The notes under the pieces: model-generated
What the model was told of the DNA's origin: nothing
What the model saw: the letters and a program-made list of their open reading frames with translations, nothing else
Databases searched by the model: none
Program-made: the position numbers and the translations under genes
Shown here: positions 37,483 to 49,054 of the stretch, piece by piece
Layout: every line of letters begins with the position of its first letter
How positions within the stretch are numbered: the stretch's first letter is position 1
NCBI GenBank assembly: GCA_964036315.1
Contig: OZ038485.1
Span: 76,196,960-76,260,959, forward strand
Source of the DNA: Acanthosepion esculentum
Lineage: Eukaryota > Mollusca > Cephalopoda > Sepiida > Sepiidae
Length of the DNA: 64,000 bases
Direction of reading: 5' to 3'

Positions 37483-37484
<2 letters not shown>

Positions 37485-37532
<48 letters not shown>

Positions 37533-37548
37533 ATCTCTCTCTCTCTAG
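37485..37548. repeat. (CT)n microsatellite
   Basis: A CT run with a few CTAT interruptions. Confidence 0.95.
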
Positions 37549-37616
37549 ATATATCTGTGTGTGTGTGTATAAAAATTTAAATATAAACATATCTGTAAAG
37601 ACAAGTAGAAAAGCTT

Positions 37617-37668
37617 TTATACCAACGTGTTTCCTTCCTTGAGGGACTTTATCAAGGCAAGTGCAGAA
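37617..37668 (-). ncRNA. Hammerhead-like ribozyme motif, degenerate
   Basis: The minus strand reads CCTTGATAAAGTCCCTCAAG then GAAGGAAACACGTTGG. This resembles the hammerhead core CUGAUGA - stem II - GAAA found in Penelope-like pseudo-LTRs, with TTGATAA in place of CTGATGA, a short TCC...GGA stem and an intact GAAAC. The altered core makes cleavage unlikely. It lies upstream of the Penelope fragment at 37850 but in the opposite orientation. Confidence 0.4.
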
Positions 37669-37849
37669 ATTTTATTTATTAACCTGCATTTATACAAAGA
37701 AGTAACACGGAGAAAAATAAAATTACCTTAAGTTTTCCTAAAATATTCTAAAAACTTACTGTGTAAAGGAGAAGTAAACTATGGAGGACAGACACATCAT
37801 CATTTTTCAACCTATTATACAAAAGGGAGTTGTAATAACAACAACTCTT

Positions 37850-38860
37850 GTCTAATAGGTTGAAAAATTTTATTTTATGTAATTATTATTTATTTTGTTT
37901 ATTTATAATTTTTTTAGTTTATTTTGCTTATTTATTTATAAAATATTTGTACACAAATGTTCCCATAAACAAATGCTTGAATTTACTCCAAACATACTTA
38001 AAAGCAAAATTAAAATTATCTCCCCCCACACATATGATCATAAAAATGTGCAAATTAATTACAAATCAGTGTTTTTCATCTTCAATAACTTTTATAAACC
38101 AAAATTTGGTTTACAAATGGGGTCCCCTCTTAACAGTGTCTCTTGTTTGTCTCTTTTTAGGGACCTTTTCAAAATATTTTAGCACAAAATTCTTCTTATT
38201 TTAGGTATATAGATGATACTCTAATATATCCACATGACACATTTTTACCAGATATTGTAAATATACTTAATCATCCTGAACCAAGGATAGATTTTACTTT
38301 TGAAATCAAAACTAATCAAAACTAATAACATATTACTTTTCTTAGATATTATGTTAAATAGAACCAGTGATGGTGTGAAATTAAAAGTTTACAGATCTAC
38401 CAACAAGAATGAACTTAAACTTTTATTATCACCTCACCACTGTAATAGAATAAGACCCAGAATAATTATAGGATTTTATTTAAGAGCACTAAGAATCTAC
38501 AGCCCCAAATATTTACCTGGAGAAGAAATATTTTTTGAAAATACTTTTAGAAACCTCCAATATCCATACTATTTCATCTGCAATGCTAAAAGAAAAGCAT
38601 ACAAAATCTACAACAAAAAATGTCCATAATTACAATAATTCTGAAGCAGGCATATACAGAATAAAATGTAACATCTGTTCCTTACAATATATTGCTGAAA
38701 CTTGTAGAAATCTTTTTAAAATCTTTATGAACATAAAGATCTCCTACATAACAATTTATCCAATGTATTAGTTATACACAGAAGTAATTTCAACCACAAT
38801 TTTGATTTAAAAAATGCTGTGTTTATTAAAAAAAATTACTTAAATAAAAAGTTTTCTTAA
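37850..38860 (+). pseudogene. Penelope-like retroelement with GIY-YIG remnant
   Basis: In order on the + strand, across several frames: LQMGSPLNSV (RT motif), SYFRYIDDTLIYPHDTFLPD (the YxDD catalytic box, here YIDD), then NNILLFLDIMLNRTSDGVKL and ...VYRSTNKNE, FYLRALRIYSPKYL, and NSEAGIYRIKCNICSLQYIA followed by ETCRNL. The last block matches the GIY-YIG nuclease domain of Penelope-like elements, with YIA in place of YIG. A trailing HNFDLKNAVFIK-like end is visible near 38800. Frameshifts and stops show it is dead. A T-rich 37860-37950 segment precedes the RT. Confidence 0.85.
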
Positions 38861-38869
38861 GAGTGCAAT

Positions 38870-39657
38870 TATTGATTCTTGCCAAAATATTAACTTACAC
38901 TCTGGATTTTTCAAATATCTCTTTTCTTAAAAGAAATGCTTCTTTCTCAAGCCAACATAAACATGAACATATTTTTTTTAATTGAAAAAAACAGTTATGT
39001 ACTCCTGAACTGGCTCCTGTTCTCTCTAAGCTCTACAATAGATGTCCTGCTGCTTCCTGCTTTCCATATTGTTGGAAATCCTCTTCCATAGTTCCTGCTT
39101 TCAAGAATATTGGCCAACCATGTGATCCTTTAAGCTTTTAACCTATTAGTCTTCTACCTCTTTTTGGTAAAGTACTATAGGCTCTAATCATCTCTGAATT
39201 GGTTAAACATATCACCTTGCATATTTACAAGACATATTGAAGGCAAAAAGAACAGAAGGAAACAGTGAGTAACTTATCTAACAAGCTTGTGTGAATGGAT
39301 AGCAGAACACTGAATGAGAGGGATAGTGAAAAGACAAGCATTGCTAAGAACTACAAAGACTAGGAAGTTGTAGAAAGCCATTATTGTTCATGTCTTGAAG
39401 GGACATAGCACATAGAAGACGATTACTATAAATATTATATTTCAGTAAACATCCCTATTATCTTAAACAGTGAAATTAATGTCAGCTTCCCTAAAGATCA
39501 AGGAGACTCCTGACACTTTTAATGTTGAAGAAATGCTGAAATTTTGGATTTTTAAATTAAATTTTTTTTAAATTTTAAATTTCAGCATTCTAACATTTTC
39601 AGCATTTCCTGACAGTACACAATTATAATCAATGTATGCATTTTTATATCTGTAACA
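38870..39657. other. Intron; unassigned sequence
   Basis: Includes a moderately balanced patch at 39000-39420 without identity and a short imperfect hairpin around 39535-39605 built on AATTTAAAA and CAGCATT motifs. Confidence 0.4.
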
Positions 39658-39658
39658 G

Positions 39659-39832
39659 CTTCAGAGTCAGACTTATGGTTCACGGGAACCAATTGTAATG
39701 CTATACCCTCCCTGGTCATTCAAGACATCTAGTACCATGGCTGATCAATGGAGTGATCTCTTCGATCCTGACCTGCCCTATCCCATGGTGCAATTGGTTG
39801 ATCATAAGGAGGCCAAGATCAATTTGTCACAG
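39659..39832 (+). other. 58-codon open block with splice-like borders (possible cassette exon or repeat remnant)
   Basis: Between the TM7 and TM8 exons there is a 174-base block with more balanced composition than its surroundings, no stop codon in one frame, GTAACAG immediately before it and CACAG-gtatct at its end. It translates as 58 codons beginning LQSQTYGSREPIVMLYPPWS and ending INLSQ. Both neighbouring exons meet in phase 0, so inclusion would be in frame and would insert a hydrophilic stretch between TM7 and TM8. Human sialin has nothing there. The polypyrimidine tract is poor. I do not recognise the protein; a piece of a transposon or of another gene is at least as likely as a true exon. 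Confidence 0.3.
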
Positions 39833-40545
39833 GTATCTACAGGGCAAAGTCGTGCAGTAAAATAAGAGAAAAACAACAGTCGAAATAATATAAAAAAATA
39901 TTTACTATTTTTATATCAGGTACTGCATACATTGGTTTGTTAGGGTCTAGGTGTTAGCATACAGGTGTTCGTTGAACCAACCTATTTCTAAATCGGACGC
40001 AACACTTGGTTAAGCTGGTAAGGTTTAGCTTGCAGAGTTAGTGAAGTATGTTTAGTTGATTTAATAAGTTTTTCTCAAGGCTTATGTTGGAGGTTTGCAT
40101 TGGCAGATAGTCATATGTGTTGTCTCATGCTTGGCGACTGGAATGGAGTCTCAAGGCGATCTCTCTCTCGTCTCTCTTCTGTGTCTTTGAATTCGCTTCA
40201 TGCATTCGTATTTATTAATGTTTTCCAAAAACTGGTGCAGGGGAGTGATGCATTTGGGGAATTGGTATTTCCTCCACCTGTCATCTTCATTGTTTTTAAG
40301 TCCCGAGAACTTAATCATTTCTCAATTTGGAAGCCTCCCCCAATTTTCTCAGGTAATGGCTGTAGGCATTATTCACCAACAGCTTCTTCTTCCTCCTCTT
40401 ATGCTCATCAGTGGGCATAGGCAGCTCCTTCACCCTCCTTGGTGTCTCATCTGTGCCTACTACCCTTCAGTGGGTGTAGGCTGCTCCTCCTCCTTCCTTG
40501 ATCACTCTTCTGTACCTGTTACCTCCACCATTTGGTGAAGACTAA
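39833..40545 (+). other. GC-richer island, unidentified, probably repeat
   Basis: More balanced composition than the surrounding intron, with long chance open frames (40100-40538). It contains GGCGACTGGAATGGAGTCTC and C/T-rich stretches. The sharp composition change at both ends suggests an inserted element; a long terminal repeat is possible but no matching second copy or ends were found. Confidence 0.35.
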
Positions 40546-41667
40546 TTTAAAAACAAAAATTATTGTTCAAAATGCTATCACCTCATATGTGAATTGACAC
40601 CAGTGTTGATTTCTTTTTCTTGGTCTGAAAGTTGAATAAACAATTGGCCTTCTTGTCCTCGACCCATAGATACTTTCCCAGAGAAAATCTTGCAGCTTAC
40701 ATTATGGTGACAATTGTTTGGCCGAATGTCAAGATATTGTGTGTGTTTATATTAAGAAAAAAATTAAGTCAGATAGTTATTGTTTTCAATCCTAACATCT
40801 CTGCAGAAAGATTTTATTTCCTTATTGTCTGAAATCAAATACTGAACACCTGGCTCTCATGTCTTTTGGTTCACTTTAGAAACATTCCTTAAATAACCTT
40901 TTTACCTCTAACTGGTACTTAAAATTTTATCCAATTCTCCTCATGTCGATTTCATGGACACGCTCATGGCAGCATTATCTATCAGTTGTCAACACCTCAC
41001 CTGTTGTACAAATTAAGTATTATTCTTAGCTGACCACTTGGTTCATTTTAGAATTTTCGATTCTCAGGTAATGAATTGTTATCAGTCTATCATTCTTGAC
41101 ATCCATTTAACCCTTTTCATGGTAGTTTATTTATCAATATCTCCTTTTTGTTTGATATTCAAAGCCCTTATTAATTACCAGCAACCCAAATAGTGTTGCA
41201 TATCTACCCTTCCCCTTCCTACAAATATAATTTCATCAATAGAAACATTACTTTAATACAATGAATCCTTCTAGAAGATAAAACACATTACATTAAATTT
41301 TTTCTTCATATCTATTTATTTGCCTAATATTGTTCTGATATATACAAAACAAACCAAAGTGTTGGTAAAACTTACAAATGTAAATCAACTAACACAAAGC
41401 TGGACAAACAAAAATACTTGAAAGGACAAAAGGTAATAAAAGGAAAAACCTGAGAACAAAGAGACTAACATAAAAACAAGAAAAAACAGAACAAAAGACA
41501 AACACCTATGATCCAAAGCGCTCAATATCTAAATCAAATTGACTAAGTAATCCTAAGAAGGACAGGCTCTTGGCACCTGACAATTGCATTGTGAGAAATT
41601 CAGAATAGCAATTTAAAGTCAGTCTTTTTTGTGTGATGTTTTAGGTTAAGGTGTGTATGCACGCACA

Positions 41668-41720
<53 letters not shown>

Positions 41721-41990
41721 CACTTCCAGCTGGAAGTTTTTGGAAATAAACATATTAAGTATACTATATAACAAGTGTTATATTTTTTTATTTTATATAA
41801 AGTAAATAAAATGGAGAAATAATTTTTTTATAACTTAAGATAGCTTTGAAACTTTGACTCTATTCAAATTCATATTTAATGTCGGAATTTAGAATTGTTT
41901 TTTTTAACATCAGAAATTTAGCTTTTACTTCTAATTTCATTTTTCTTATTCATTTCTTTCATTTGTTTGCTGAAATCTTTATATTTACAG
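40546..41990. other. Intron with a (CA)n microsatellite
   Basis: A CA run at about 41668-41718. The rest is AT-rich, with no recognised family. Confidence 0.6.
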
Positions 41991-42123
41991 GCAGGTTTTT
42001 TGGCAGCTTTACCATACCTTGTTATGGGTTTGATAGTAATTGGAGCAGGTCAATTGGCAGACTTTCTCAGAAGAAATACTGACCTCTCAACAACTCTGAT
42101 CAGAAAGATGTTCACCAGTTCAG
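41991..42123 (+). CDS. SLC17A5: Sialin-like SLC17 transporter, exon for TM8
   Basis: Reads 44 codons, AGFLAALPYLVMGLIVIGAG then QLADFLRR..., plus one base of a split codon. L..LPYL......GQ.AD.LR is the SLC17 TM8 signature; the proline aligns with sialin Pro334, another residue mutated in human disease. Acceptor ATATTTACAG; the donor at 42124 is gtttgt, weaker than average. The upstream neighbour ends in phase 0 and this exon starts in phase 0, so any phase-0 cassette could be included between them without shifting frame (see 39659-39832). Confidence 0.94.
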
Positions 42124-42739
42124 GTTTGTTCAATTTACTTAACATGTTTATTCCAAAAGACTTCCACCTGGAAAAAAATATCCATAATTATATTGTGTTT
42201 TTTTTTAAATTTCTACTCAATTTTGTAATTTCTACTCAATATAATTTTTTAATTTCTACTCAATATAATTTTTTAATTTCTACAATATAATGTAATACAA
42301 TTTTCAAATTGTTTACAGTTATGAGATATTATGCATCATATTTTGATTTCCTCTAATAAATAAGTAAGTCATTCATTTGCAAACAAGTTGAGTGACAAGA
42401 GAGCAAGAGAAAACAGATTTAACATATGTGGATTAAAGATTGGTTCAAGTGTCCTGTTTTATTGTTAAAAGGCAGAGAACATTTAGATGAAAAATTTATT
42501 TGTCTTCCACTTTTAGAAAAATCATTTGCAGAACATATCAAAATCAAATGAAAGAATATGATATATAAATTTCTCTATATCAGAACAATTTTAGGCAACT
42601 GAATGACAAAGTGGAAAAATTCTGTGTAATGTTTTTCATCCTCTAGATGAAATTTTTCATTAGAATTAAATAATGCTTTTTATTCATGGAATTATATATG
42701 TGTAGAAAGGAAAGGTGGATATAAACAAAAGCATTGTTT

Positions 42740-44050
42740 ATATTTACTATGTACCAAGAGGAAACGCTGAAGATGTGGGAATACTGAAGCACACAATAGA
42801 ATGTAGAGTTATACATATAATAGAATTTACTTATGAAACTGAAACAAACATTACCTTTCCTTGATAACATGTTAAACAGTACTAATAATGGTGTAGAACT
42901 AAGTGGCTATCATAAAGCTCCTAATAAAAATGATCTTGTAAATTTCTATTCTCACCATAACAACAAATAAAATCCAGAATAATTATCAGATTCTATTTAA
43001 GAGCACTCAGAATTTGTCATCCTCAGTATTTACATGATGAGGATAAATACATTGAAAATACTTTTAAGCTCCTCTAATATCCAATTTCTATTGGATATTA
43101 GATATTAGATATTAGATATATCCAATTGTTTGTATCGTTCATTCTTTTATTTTAAAAAATATTGTATTCACACTGGTGAATACAATATTTTTTAAAATAA
43201 AAGAATGAACGATACAAACAATGAAATATGATACATTACACTACCTTCCAAATCTATCACAACTACAATTGAAAAGAATTTTTCTAAGCTTAACATAAAA
43301 TTTGTAACAACTATTTCTAAAACAATAAGAAACTTAACTAATACAAAACAAAATAATAATAATAATTGGCTAATACTTGAAATTATTCTAGCACCTGTAA
43401 TAATTGTCACAAGCAATAGATAGGAGAGACCTTTGGAGGTATATTCACTCACACCATATGGTTATAAGTTTGAGCTTGTGTTCACAAGGAAAAACAGAAC
43501 AAATGTACACAATAAAAAAATATGCTAAATTTTATGGTAATTTCATACAATTTATTTTTGTATTTGTGTGTATTGGTGTGTGTGTTTTACATTGTGATAA
43601 AGTTTATGATATAGAAGGGAGTAAGTCACTCCATAATATCACAAATAGTATCATGGAGGGTTTTTAAGCATGTGTTATCATCCCAACAGTTCTTTGGAAA
43701 AGAGATTGATTCTCATCTCTCTTGGCAGGATGTTCGTATTTCTGGCAGGAACATTCCCTGTTGCATGCTGGGAATAATTTTATTATTTTTATTTTTTTAT
43801 TTATTTATTTTGAACAAGGTTTAAATTTTATTTTATTCATAATTTTCATTATTATTATTATTATTATTATTTCATTTTTATTTATAATAATAACAATGTT
43901 CCCACAGACATCAAGTAATTTACATAAAAGATTATATGAAGACAAAAGAGATCTTTTATAAAGCAACACACAATGTATTAGTCGTTCACTGTAATGAATC
44001 TGGCCATAATTTCACTTTAAAAAATTTTGCTTTAATTAAAGCAGAAAGTA
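42740..44050 (+). pseudogene. Second Penelope-like copy, broken
   Basis: Collinear with the copy at 37850-38860 and more decayed: NNGVELSGYHKAPNKNDL near 42880, FYLRALRICHPQYLHDEDKY near 42980-43050, then interrupted by a perfect palindrome (43125-43222) and unrelated sequence, and resuming at about 43905 with TSSNLHKRLYEDKRDLL, HNFTLKNFALIKAES. The last block is the C-terminal end of the Penelope GIY-YIG region. T-rich and ATT-rich tracts fill 43770-43880. Confidence 0.65.
43125..43222. repeat. Perfect 47-bp palindrome with 4-base loop
   Basis: 43125-43171 and 43176-43222 are exact reverse complements by eye; the left arm starts ATTGTTTGTATCGTTCATTC and the loop is ACTG. It sits inside the broken Penelope copy, directly after a small tandem GATATTA repeat (43094-43119). 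Confidence 0.95.
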
Positions 44051-44544
44051 ATTACTAAGACAAAAACATCTAAAACGTGCACTGATTTCTAAATCATCCA
44101 TGGTAAATTTGCTTCCAGGTTCTTACAACATTTCACCTTTTTTGGCAGATCTTTTATTACAATGTGGAATACTTAAAAACAAAAAGATAAAAACAAAAAA
44201 GATAAAAACAAAAAAAAGATAAAAACAAAAGCAAAAGTATAGGGAATGTGAGTGAAATTGGCTAAATTGTGAGCCAAGACACGTCTGAAAAAAAGGAAGT
44301 AAAAACATTTAAACTAAGAAATTTCAAAATATGCAATTTAATATAGCAATATAGCATTCCCATATCTTCAGCATTTCCCCTCAATATGTAATCACAACTG
44401 AGTCTCATATTTATATTTTCCCCTTCCTGCACATATATACATATATAATTCCATCAATAAAAACATAACTTTAGTTTGATGATGTCTTTCTAGAGAATGA
44501 AACATATTTCACAGAATTTTCCCACATTATAATTCAATTGCCTA

Positions 44545-44584
<40 letters not shown>

Positions 44585-44585
44585 T

Positions 44586-44628
<43 letters not shown>

Positions 44629-44810
44629 ATGGAGAAAGAGAGAGAGATAGGCAATGAGGACATAGAAATCAGTGGGGCATAGTGACTGTCAGTTTTATGC
44701 CTCAAAAGAACTTAGACTCTGGTCTGAAGATCTACAATTCTTTTATCTTTATATTAAGTACTATTGCCCAATAAATTACAGCAAATTTTAAACATATACA
44801 AACACAGAGG
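44051..44810. repeat. Intron with (AT)n(GT)n microsatellite
   Basis: An AT run and then a GT run at about 44547-44626, and a tandem AAACAAAAAAGATA repeat at 44176-44230. Otherwise plain. Confidence 0.7.
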
Positions 44811-45060
44811 TCACTCCAAAAGTAATGCTTCCAGTTTTCTTATTGTTATAATTCATTGCAATTAGATCTCTTTCTGATTCATTCTTCACACTGGCCAGAT
44901 TTAAACACCAAGAAAGCAGAGAACGAAATAGCAAAAGTCATTTTCTGTGCATTAGGCTCCATGCATTACATCCAGTCTACAAAATAAGCTCCAGCAGTGG
45001 CCAATCACAAACATTCCCACTCTGTTACTGTCCTTCCTGTATATTTCATAGTTTCCATGA
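44811..45060. mobile_element. Mariner-type terminal fragment
   Basis: Begins with GGTCACTCCAAAAGTAATGC, an end typical of mariner-like elements. A complementary end, GCATTACTTTTGGAGC, occurs at 52122-52137, but 7 kb away, so the two are probably separate remnants. No transposase is recognised here. Confidence 0.45.
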
Positions 45061-46446
45061 AAATAATTAGACAGTACTACTTTCAAAGTATCCACTGTAT
45101 GTATGTGCATAATAATTTTTATAGGTGGTCATAATTATTGTTGATATTTTTTAGTTAACTCTTTTAGAGGTTCACAAAGAAGTTCATATTAAGCCTCTGT
45201 TTTGTGAGACCAGTGGTTTAACTACTGAGGTATATAGCTATCATCAGGTGATGTATCAAAAAAGCAACACACATATTCAAATAAATCATTGTAATAATCT
45301 TGCAGACATGGGATTTACTTTTATATTTTTTTATTCTGAAATTTAATTTTTTAATCAAATTCATGAAATCATCACAGCATGAACACAACAATTTTGTGAA
45401 TATAATGTTAAAATTGTGATGTTTAGCTTCTGTAATACAAAAGCTTTCTTTTTTTTAATTTAAAAAAAAGCTTAAAGGTTATCTGCCTGTAAGGAAAGGG
45501 AGATGATAACAAACTGCAATTTCTTACTTGAATTCATTATATTTAAATCACTCAGGTGCAGTATTCAGACTTTTATAACTGATATCTCCATTCAAAAGAC
45601 AAAGAATTTGATAGAAAATAGATTTATAGCCAGAAAAGAAGTGATTGATGATGATAAAGAATATTTTTCTCAATAAAAGAATTCTACCTTCTTTCTACTT
45701 CATAATAATTTTCATAGAAATATCACCTTATATAACTGTGTTTTTTATACATGAATATATACATATGCCTACAAATATAGATATTAATACATATCTACTC
45801 AAATTCATGTGTTTATCTCTATATTCAGATATTTATATATCACAAAAATATCTACATGGGCTGTGTTTTTAAATGTAAATTTTCCCATCCATGTGTATTT
45901 ATGAATGCCTTCTGCAGATAGTGTGTTTATATTAAAAATACATGTTGACACTTACAATATATGCATACACAGAATAATTTTTTTAAATCAATAAAATCAA
46001 GGAAGAAAACTATTTGAATCAGTCACATTCTGACACCTGACCAGAAAGCACATGGAAAAAAAAACTAAAAAACAAAATGCCTATGATACTTCAAATACAG
46101 AATCACCCAAGTTATCAGTTTGTGAATCAAGCTAATATGAGTTATTTCCCTTCGTTTCATCTTCACTTCTCAACATAAACCTAACTGAATTTATAGTTTT
46201 GATTGTAACTATTCTCCAATTAAACAAAAGAAATTAACTGAATTTAGATAAATGGAATTGATTCAATTTTTAAAATAAAGTACATATGTCCATAAAATGT
46301 AAGTAGTTTTACTTGTTTAAAAAATAAGCTAGTTGTTTTTATACCATAGGAAAGTATGCAAAACAATATACTGAACTATATTATCAATGCATAATTTGTG
46401 ATTATGTCAAAATAATAGGGCATTATTAAAATTGACAATAATTAAC
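45061..46446. other. Intron; possible tRNA-like SINE patch at 45175-45260
   Basis: On the minus strand 45260-45175 reads ATACCTCAGTAGTTAAACCA, resembling a tRNA D-arm and A box, but no convincing B box follows, so this is weak. The rest is AT-rich. Confidence 0.25.
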
Positions 46447-46640
46447 AATTATATTTTTATCTTATTTTAATAATTAAATTTTGCCTTGTATATTTTCTAA
46501 CTGAAAAAAGAAAAATTCATGTTCTTAAAGTATTTCAGTTACATGAGACTGAAATCTTTTGAGAACATGAATCTTCTTTTTTCAGTTAGAAAATACACAA
46601 GTCAAAATTTAATTATCAAAATAAGACAAAAATATAATTT
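46447..46640. repeat. Long inverted repeat, arms about 79 bp
   Basis: 46447-46525 pairs with 46562-46640 with scattered mismatches: TTTTCTAACTGAAAAAAGAA versus TTCTTTTTTCAGTTAGAAAA, and TTCATGTTCT versus AGAACATGAA. The 36-base loop holds a smaller hairpin TTTCAGT...ACTGAAA. Several mismatches are one-sided, so this is older than the 43-kb palindrome. Confidence 0.88.
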
Positions 46641-47689
46641 TTAATTAAAATATTTTTTTAATTTTCAGTCAGACAAATTAATTTACAATTTAAAATGTTA
46701 AAATTATTTAATATTTATATGTTCCCATTTTAATCCTCAATTTTAATACTTTAATTTATTTCTTTATTAACAATAGTTAGTTATGTTGAAAAAGACAACT
46801 GATTTGAAATAAAATGTTTCTCAATTAAATATTCCTTAAGTGTGTGAAACAAAAAGAAAAATAACTTAAATTCATTGGTAAACATTTAATGTTTCTTGTA
46901 GGAATTAATTGGATAATATTCTGTATATATGTCTGCAGTCCCCCTAAAAAAACTATTCTGGGATTTTATCATCTTAAGAAAAAATAGGACCAGAAGACTA
47001 AAGCCATGAAAAACAAGTTTATATTATAATCAGCTTAAAAGTATAAGATAAATATATTTATTTACAAACAAAAGATGAAATTTGTTCAAAACATATAAAT
47101 CACTTAATCTACTCATTTCTTTTCTAAATATTATATTGGAGAAAAATGGAAATCATTACAAAATTACACATACAACCTATTCAGTAGAACAAAACTAAAT
47201 GGAAGTATTTATTTAGTTTATTGTAAACTGTAGCAAAACTTTGGATTTTCTCAAACATCAATGTGAATAAATGTAAAAAATTAAAATCCATAAAGTTACA
47301 TTAATGTGTTCTTTACCTAATAATGAAAAAAAAGAATACATAACAATATTTATTTTTCAACATAATCACTTTATTTCACTGCACTTATAGTGAAACCTTC
47401 AGATCAAAATTTTGTTGATAACTACATATCAGGTTACATATTTATTGAGTGACCCTTATAATTAAGATCATGCAAAATTGAATAATCTTAGATTTCATTT
47501 TATTTTTAATTCCTTGTTGACACATCAAATATGCTTTTTAGCATTGATGATTTTAAATGTTCTATCAGGCCAACAATTATTTTTTTCTGGCTGTTTAATA
47601 ATGTTATACTCTGCTACAAATTAGATAAAATAAATGACCAACACAGAATGCAGCCAACAAACCAGACTGCTCTCAATGTCACCACAATG
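46641..47689. other. Intron, AT-rich, nothing recognised
   Basis: No microsatellite or coding character seen. Confidence 0.5.
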
Positions 47690-48230
47690 ATTTTGACAAC
47701 TGCATGACACACATATCTGCTCAAGATTCCACCATTCCTCCGATCACCATACTATACTCAGTCAGATTTGCAGCTTCACTAATCCACTCCTGGCCTCTCT
47801 TGTCTCACTACCATAACTTCAGTCAACTGACCCATCAAATGCACTAACTCCAGTCTTTACCAAGATTCACCTTCCTTACACATTCACTGGTGTCAGGTTA
47901 CTCTCCCATCCAACCAGAATCACCATTACTATTTTGTTCCACTATCTTCCAGCCAACTTCATCATTCCATCTCCCCAGAAGTTTTCATCATTCTCAACAA
48001 AGAACAGCTTCAAGTGCCTCTTACAGTCTTCCAGAAAATTGAAATTTCTTTCATTAAGAGAATTCTGTGAATGATAATCCAAAGGTGCAAGGTTTAGTAA
48101 ATATGTCAGATGTGAGAAAACTTCCCTGTCAAACCATTACAATTTTTTGTCTGGTAACCCAAGAAACATACAGGCATGTGTTATCCTGATGGAATATTGC
48201 ATCATTTCTATTAAGTAATTCTGAATGCTT
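47690..48230 (-). pseudogene. Mariner transposase C-terminal remnant
   Basis: The minus strand reads, with stops and shifts, IFHQDNTCLYVSWVTRQKI (second catalytic Asp region), LAPLDYHSQNSLNERNFNFL then EDCKRHLKLFF, and FWGDGMMKLAGRWNKIVEQN. The order QDN..R.H - LAP.DYH - EQFF - RWQKV-EQNG is that of mariner DD34D transposases. Composition is C-rich on the + strand in 47640-48010. Confidence 0.6.
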
Positions 48231-48846
48231 TTTATCAAGGGCTTTTTGTTTTGTTTTTTGGAGGAGGGTGCATTTATCTTGATGGCAGATAAATCTGTCT
48301 TACCTGCATATACAATGCATTGACATTATTAATACAAACAGCAATAGTAATATGTTATCATTATCTAGACAAATAATATGCATGTATGGCTTCATATATG
48401 AAAGATATATGTAAATATGGAAAATGGAAGAAATGAAGTTGGTTGGACTCCATAGAAGTTGCATGGCATATCATAGTTATAAATGTCTGAAGAGGTGGAA
48501 CTAAAGAATAGAGCTCATCAAAATATTTGCCATGTAAATAGCAATAGAATAATGACAGGCTTGAAACATTGTTTCTGTGGGAGATGAGTTGCAAAAGGGA
48601 AAAGAAAATTTTCCCCACATGACTGCATAAATGCTTCTAAACACTATCAAGGCTGGAATGTGAAGATTGGTTAGCTCGAGCTCAGATATGGTAGTAATAT
48701 TCCATTTTGAATTTTATCTGACTTGTACCAATGTAAATATGGCTTGGCTTCACTTACATACACATATAAAATGACATAAATATATCATTGCATGCATAGG
48801 CATTATTGATGAAGTAAAAAATGTATACATATCCAACACACACATA

Positions 48847-49051
48847 CAGGAATTCCTTGATTAGTGTGGCTAATGTGTATATCAGTAACTATAAAAAAAA
48901 TAAATTTTCAACTAGTATGGTTAAACTGAAGAATGTTTTACCACACTAATTGAGGATTATGCATGCACTAATTGAATTTTGGCATATAAAAATTTTAGTA
49001 TACTAATCAAAAACGCATTAATCAAATGTGCATTAATCAAGTGGGTGCCTG
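48847..49051. mobile_element. 205-bp MITE with TA target duplication
   Basis: Starts TA-CAGGAATTCCTTGATTAG and ends CATTAATCAAGTGGGTGCCTG-TA. The imperfect inverted ends, the CAGG...CCTG termini and the TA flanks indicate a non-autonomous Tc1/mariner or pogo derivative. Internal copies of the ACTAAT / ATTAATCAAA motif resemble the ends. Confidence 0.7.
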
Positions 49052-49054
49052 TAT

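Noticed and set aside
37848..38204. Host membrane protein of 118 codons
   Set aside because: The hydrophobic text comes from T-rich DNA and the later part is Penelope-like RT in shifted frames.
40100..40538. Overlapping 106- and 112-codon frames as a gene
   Set aside because: No recognised domain, two overlapping frames in a GC-richer patch, and no splice or start context; likely a chance frame in a repeat.
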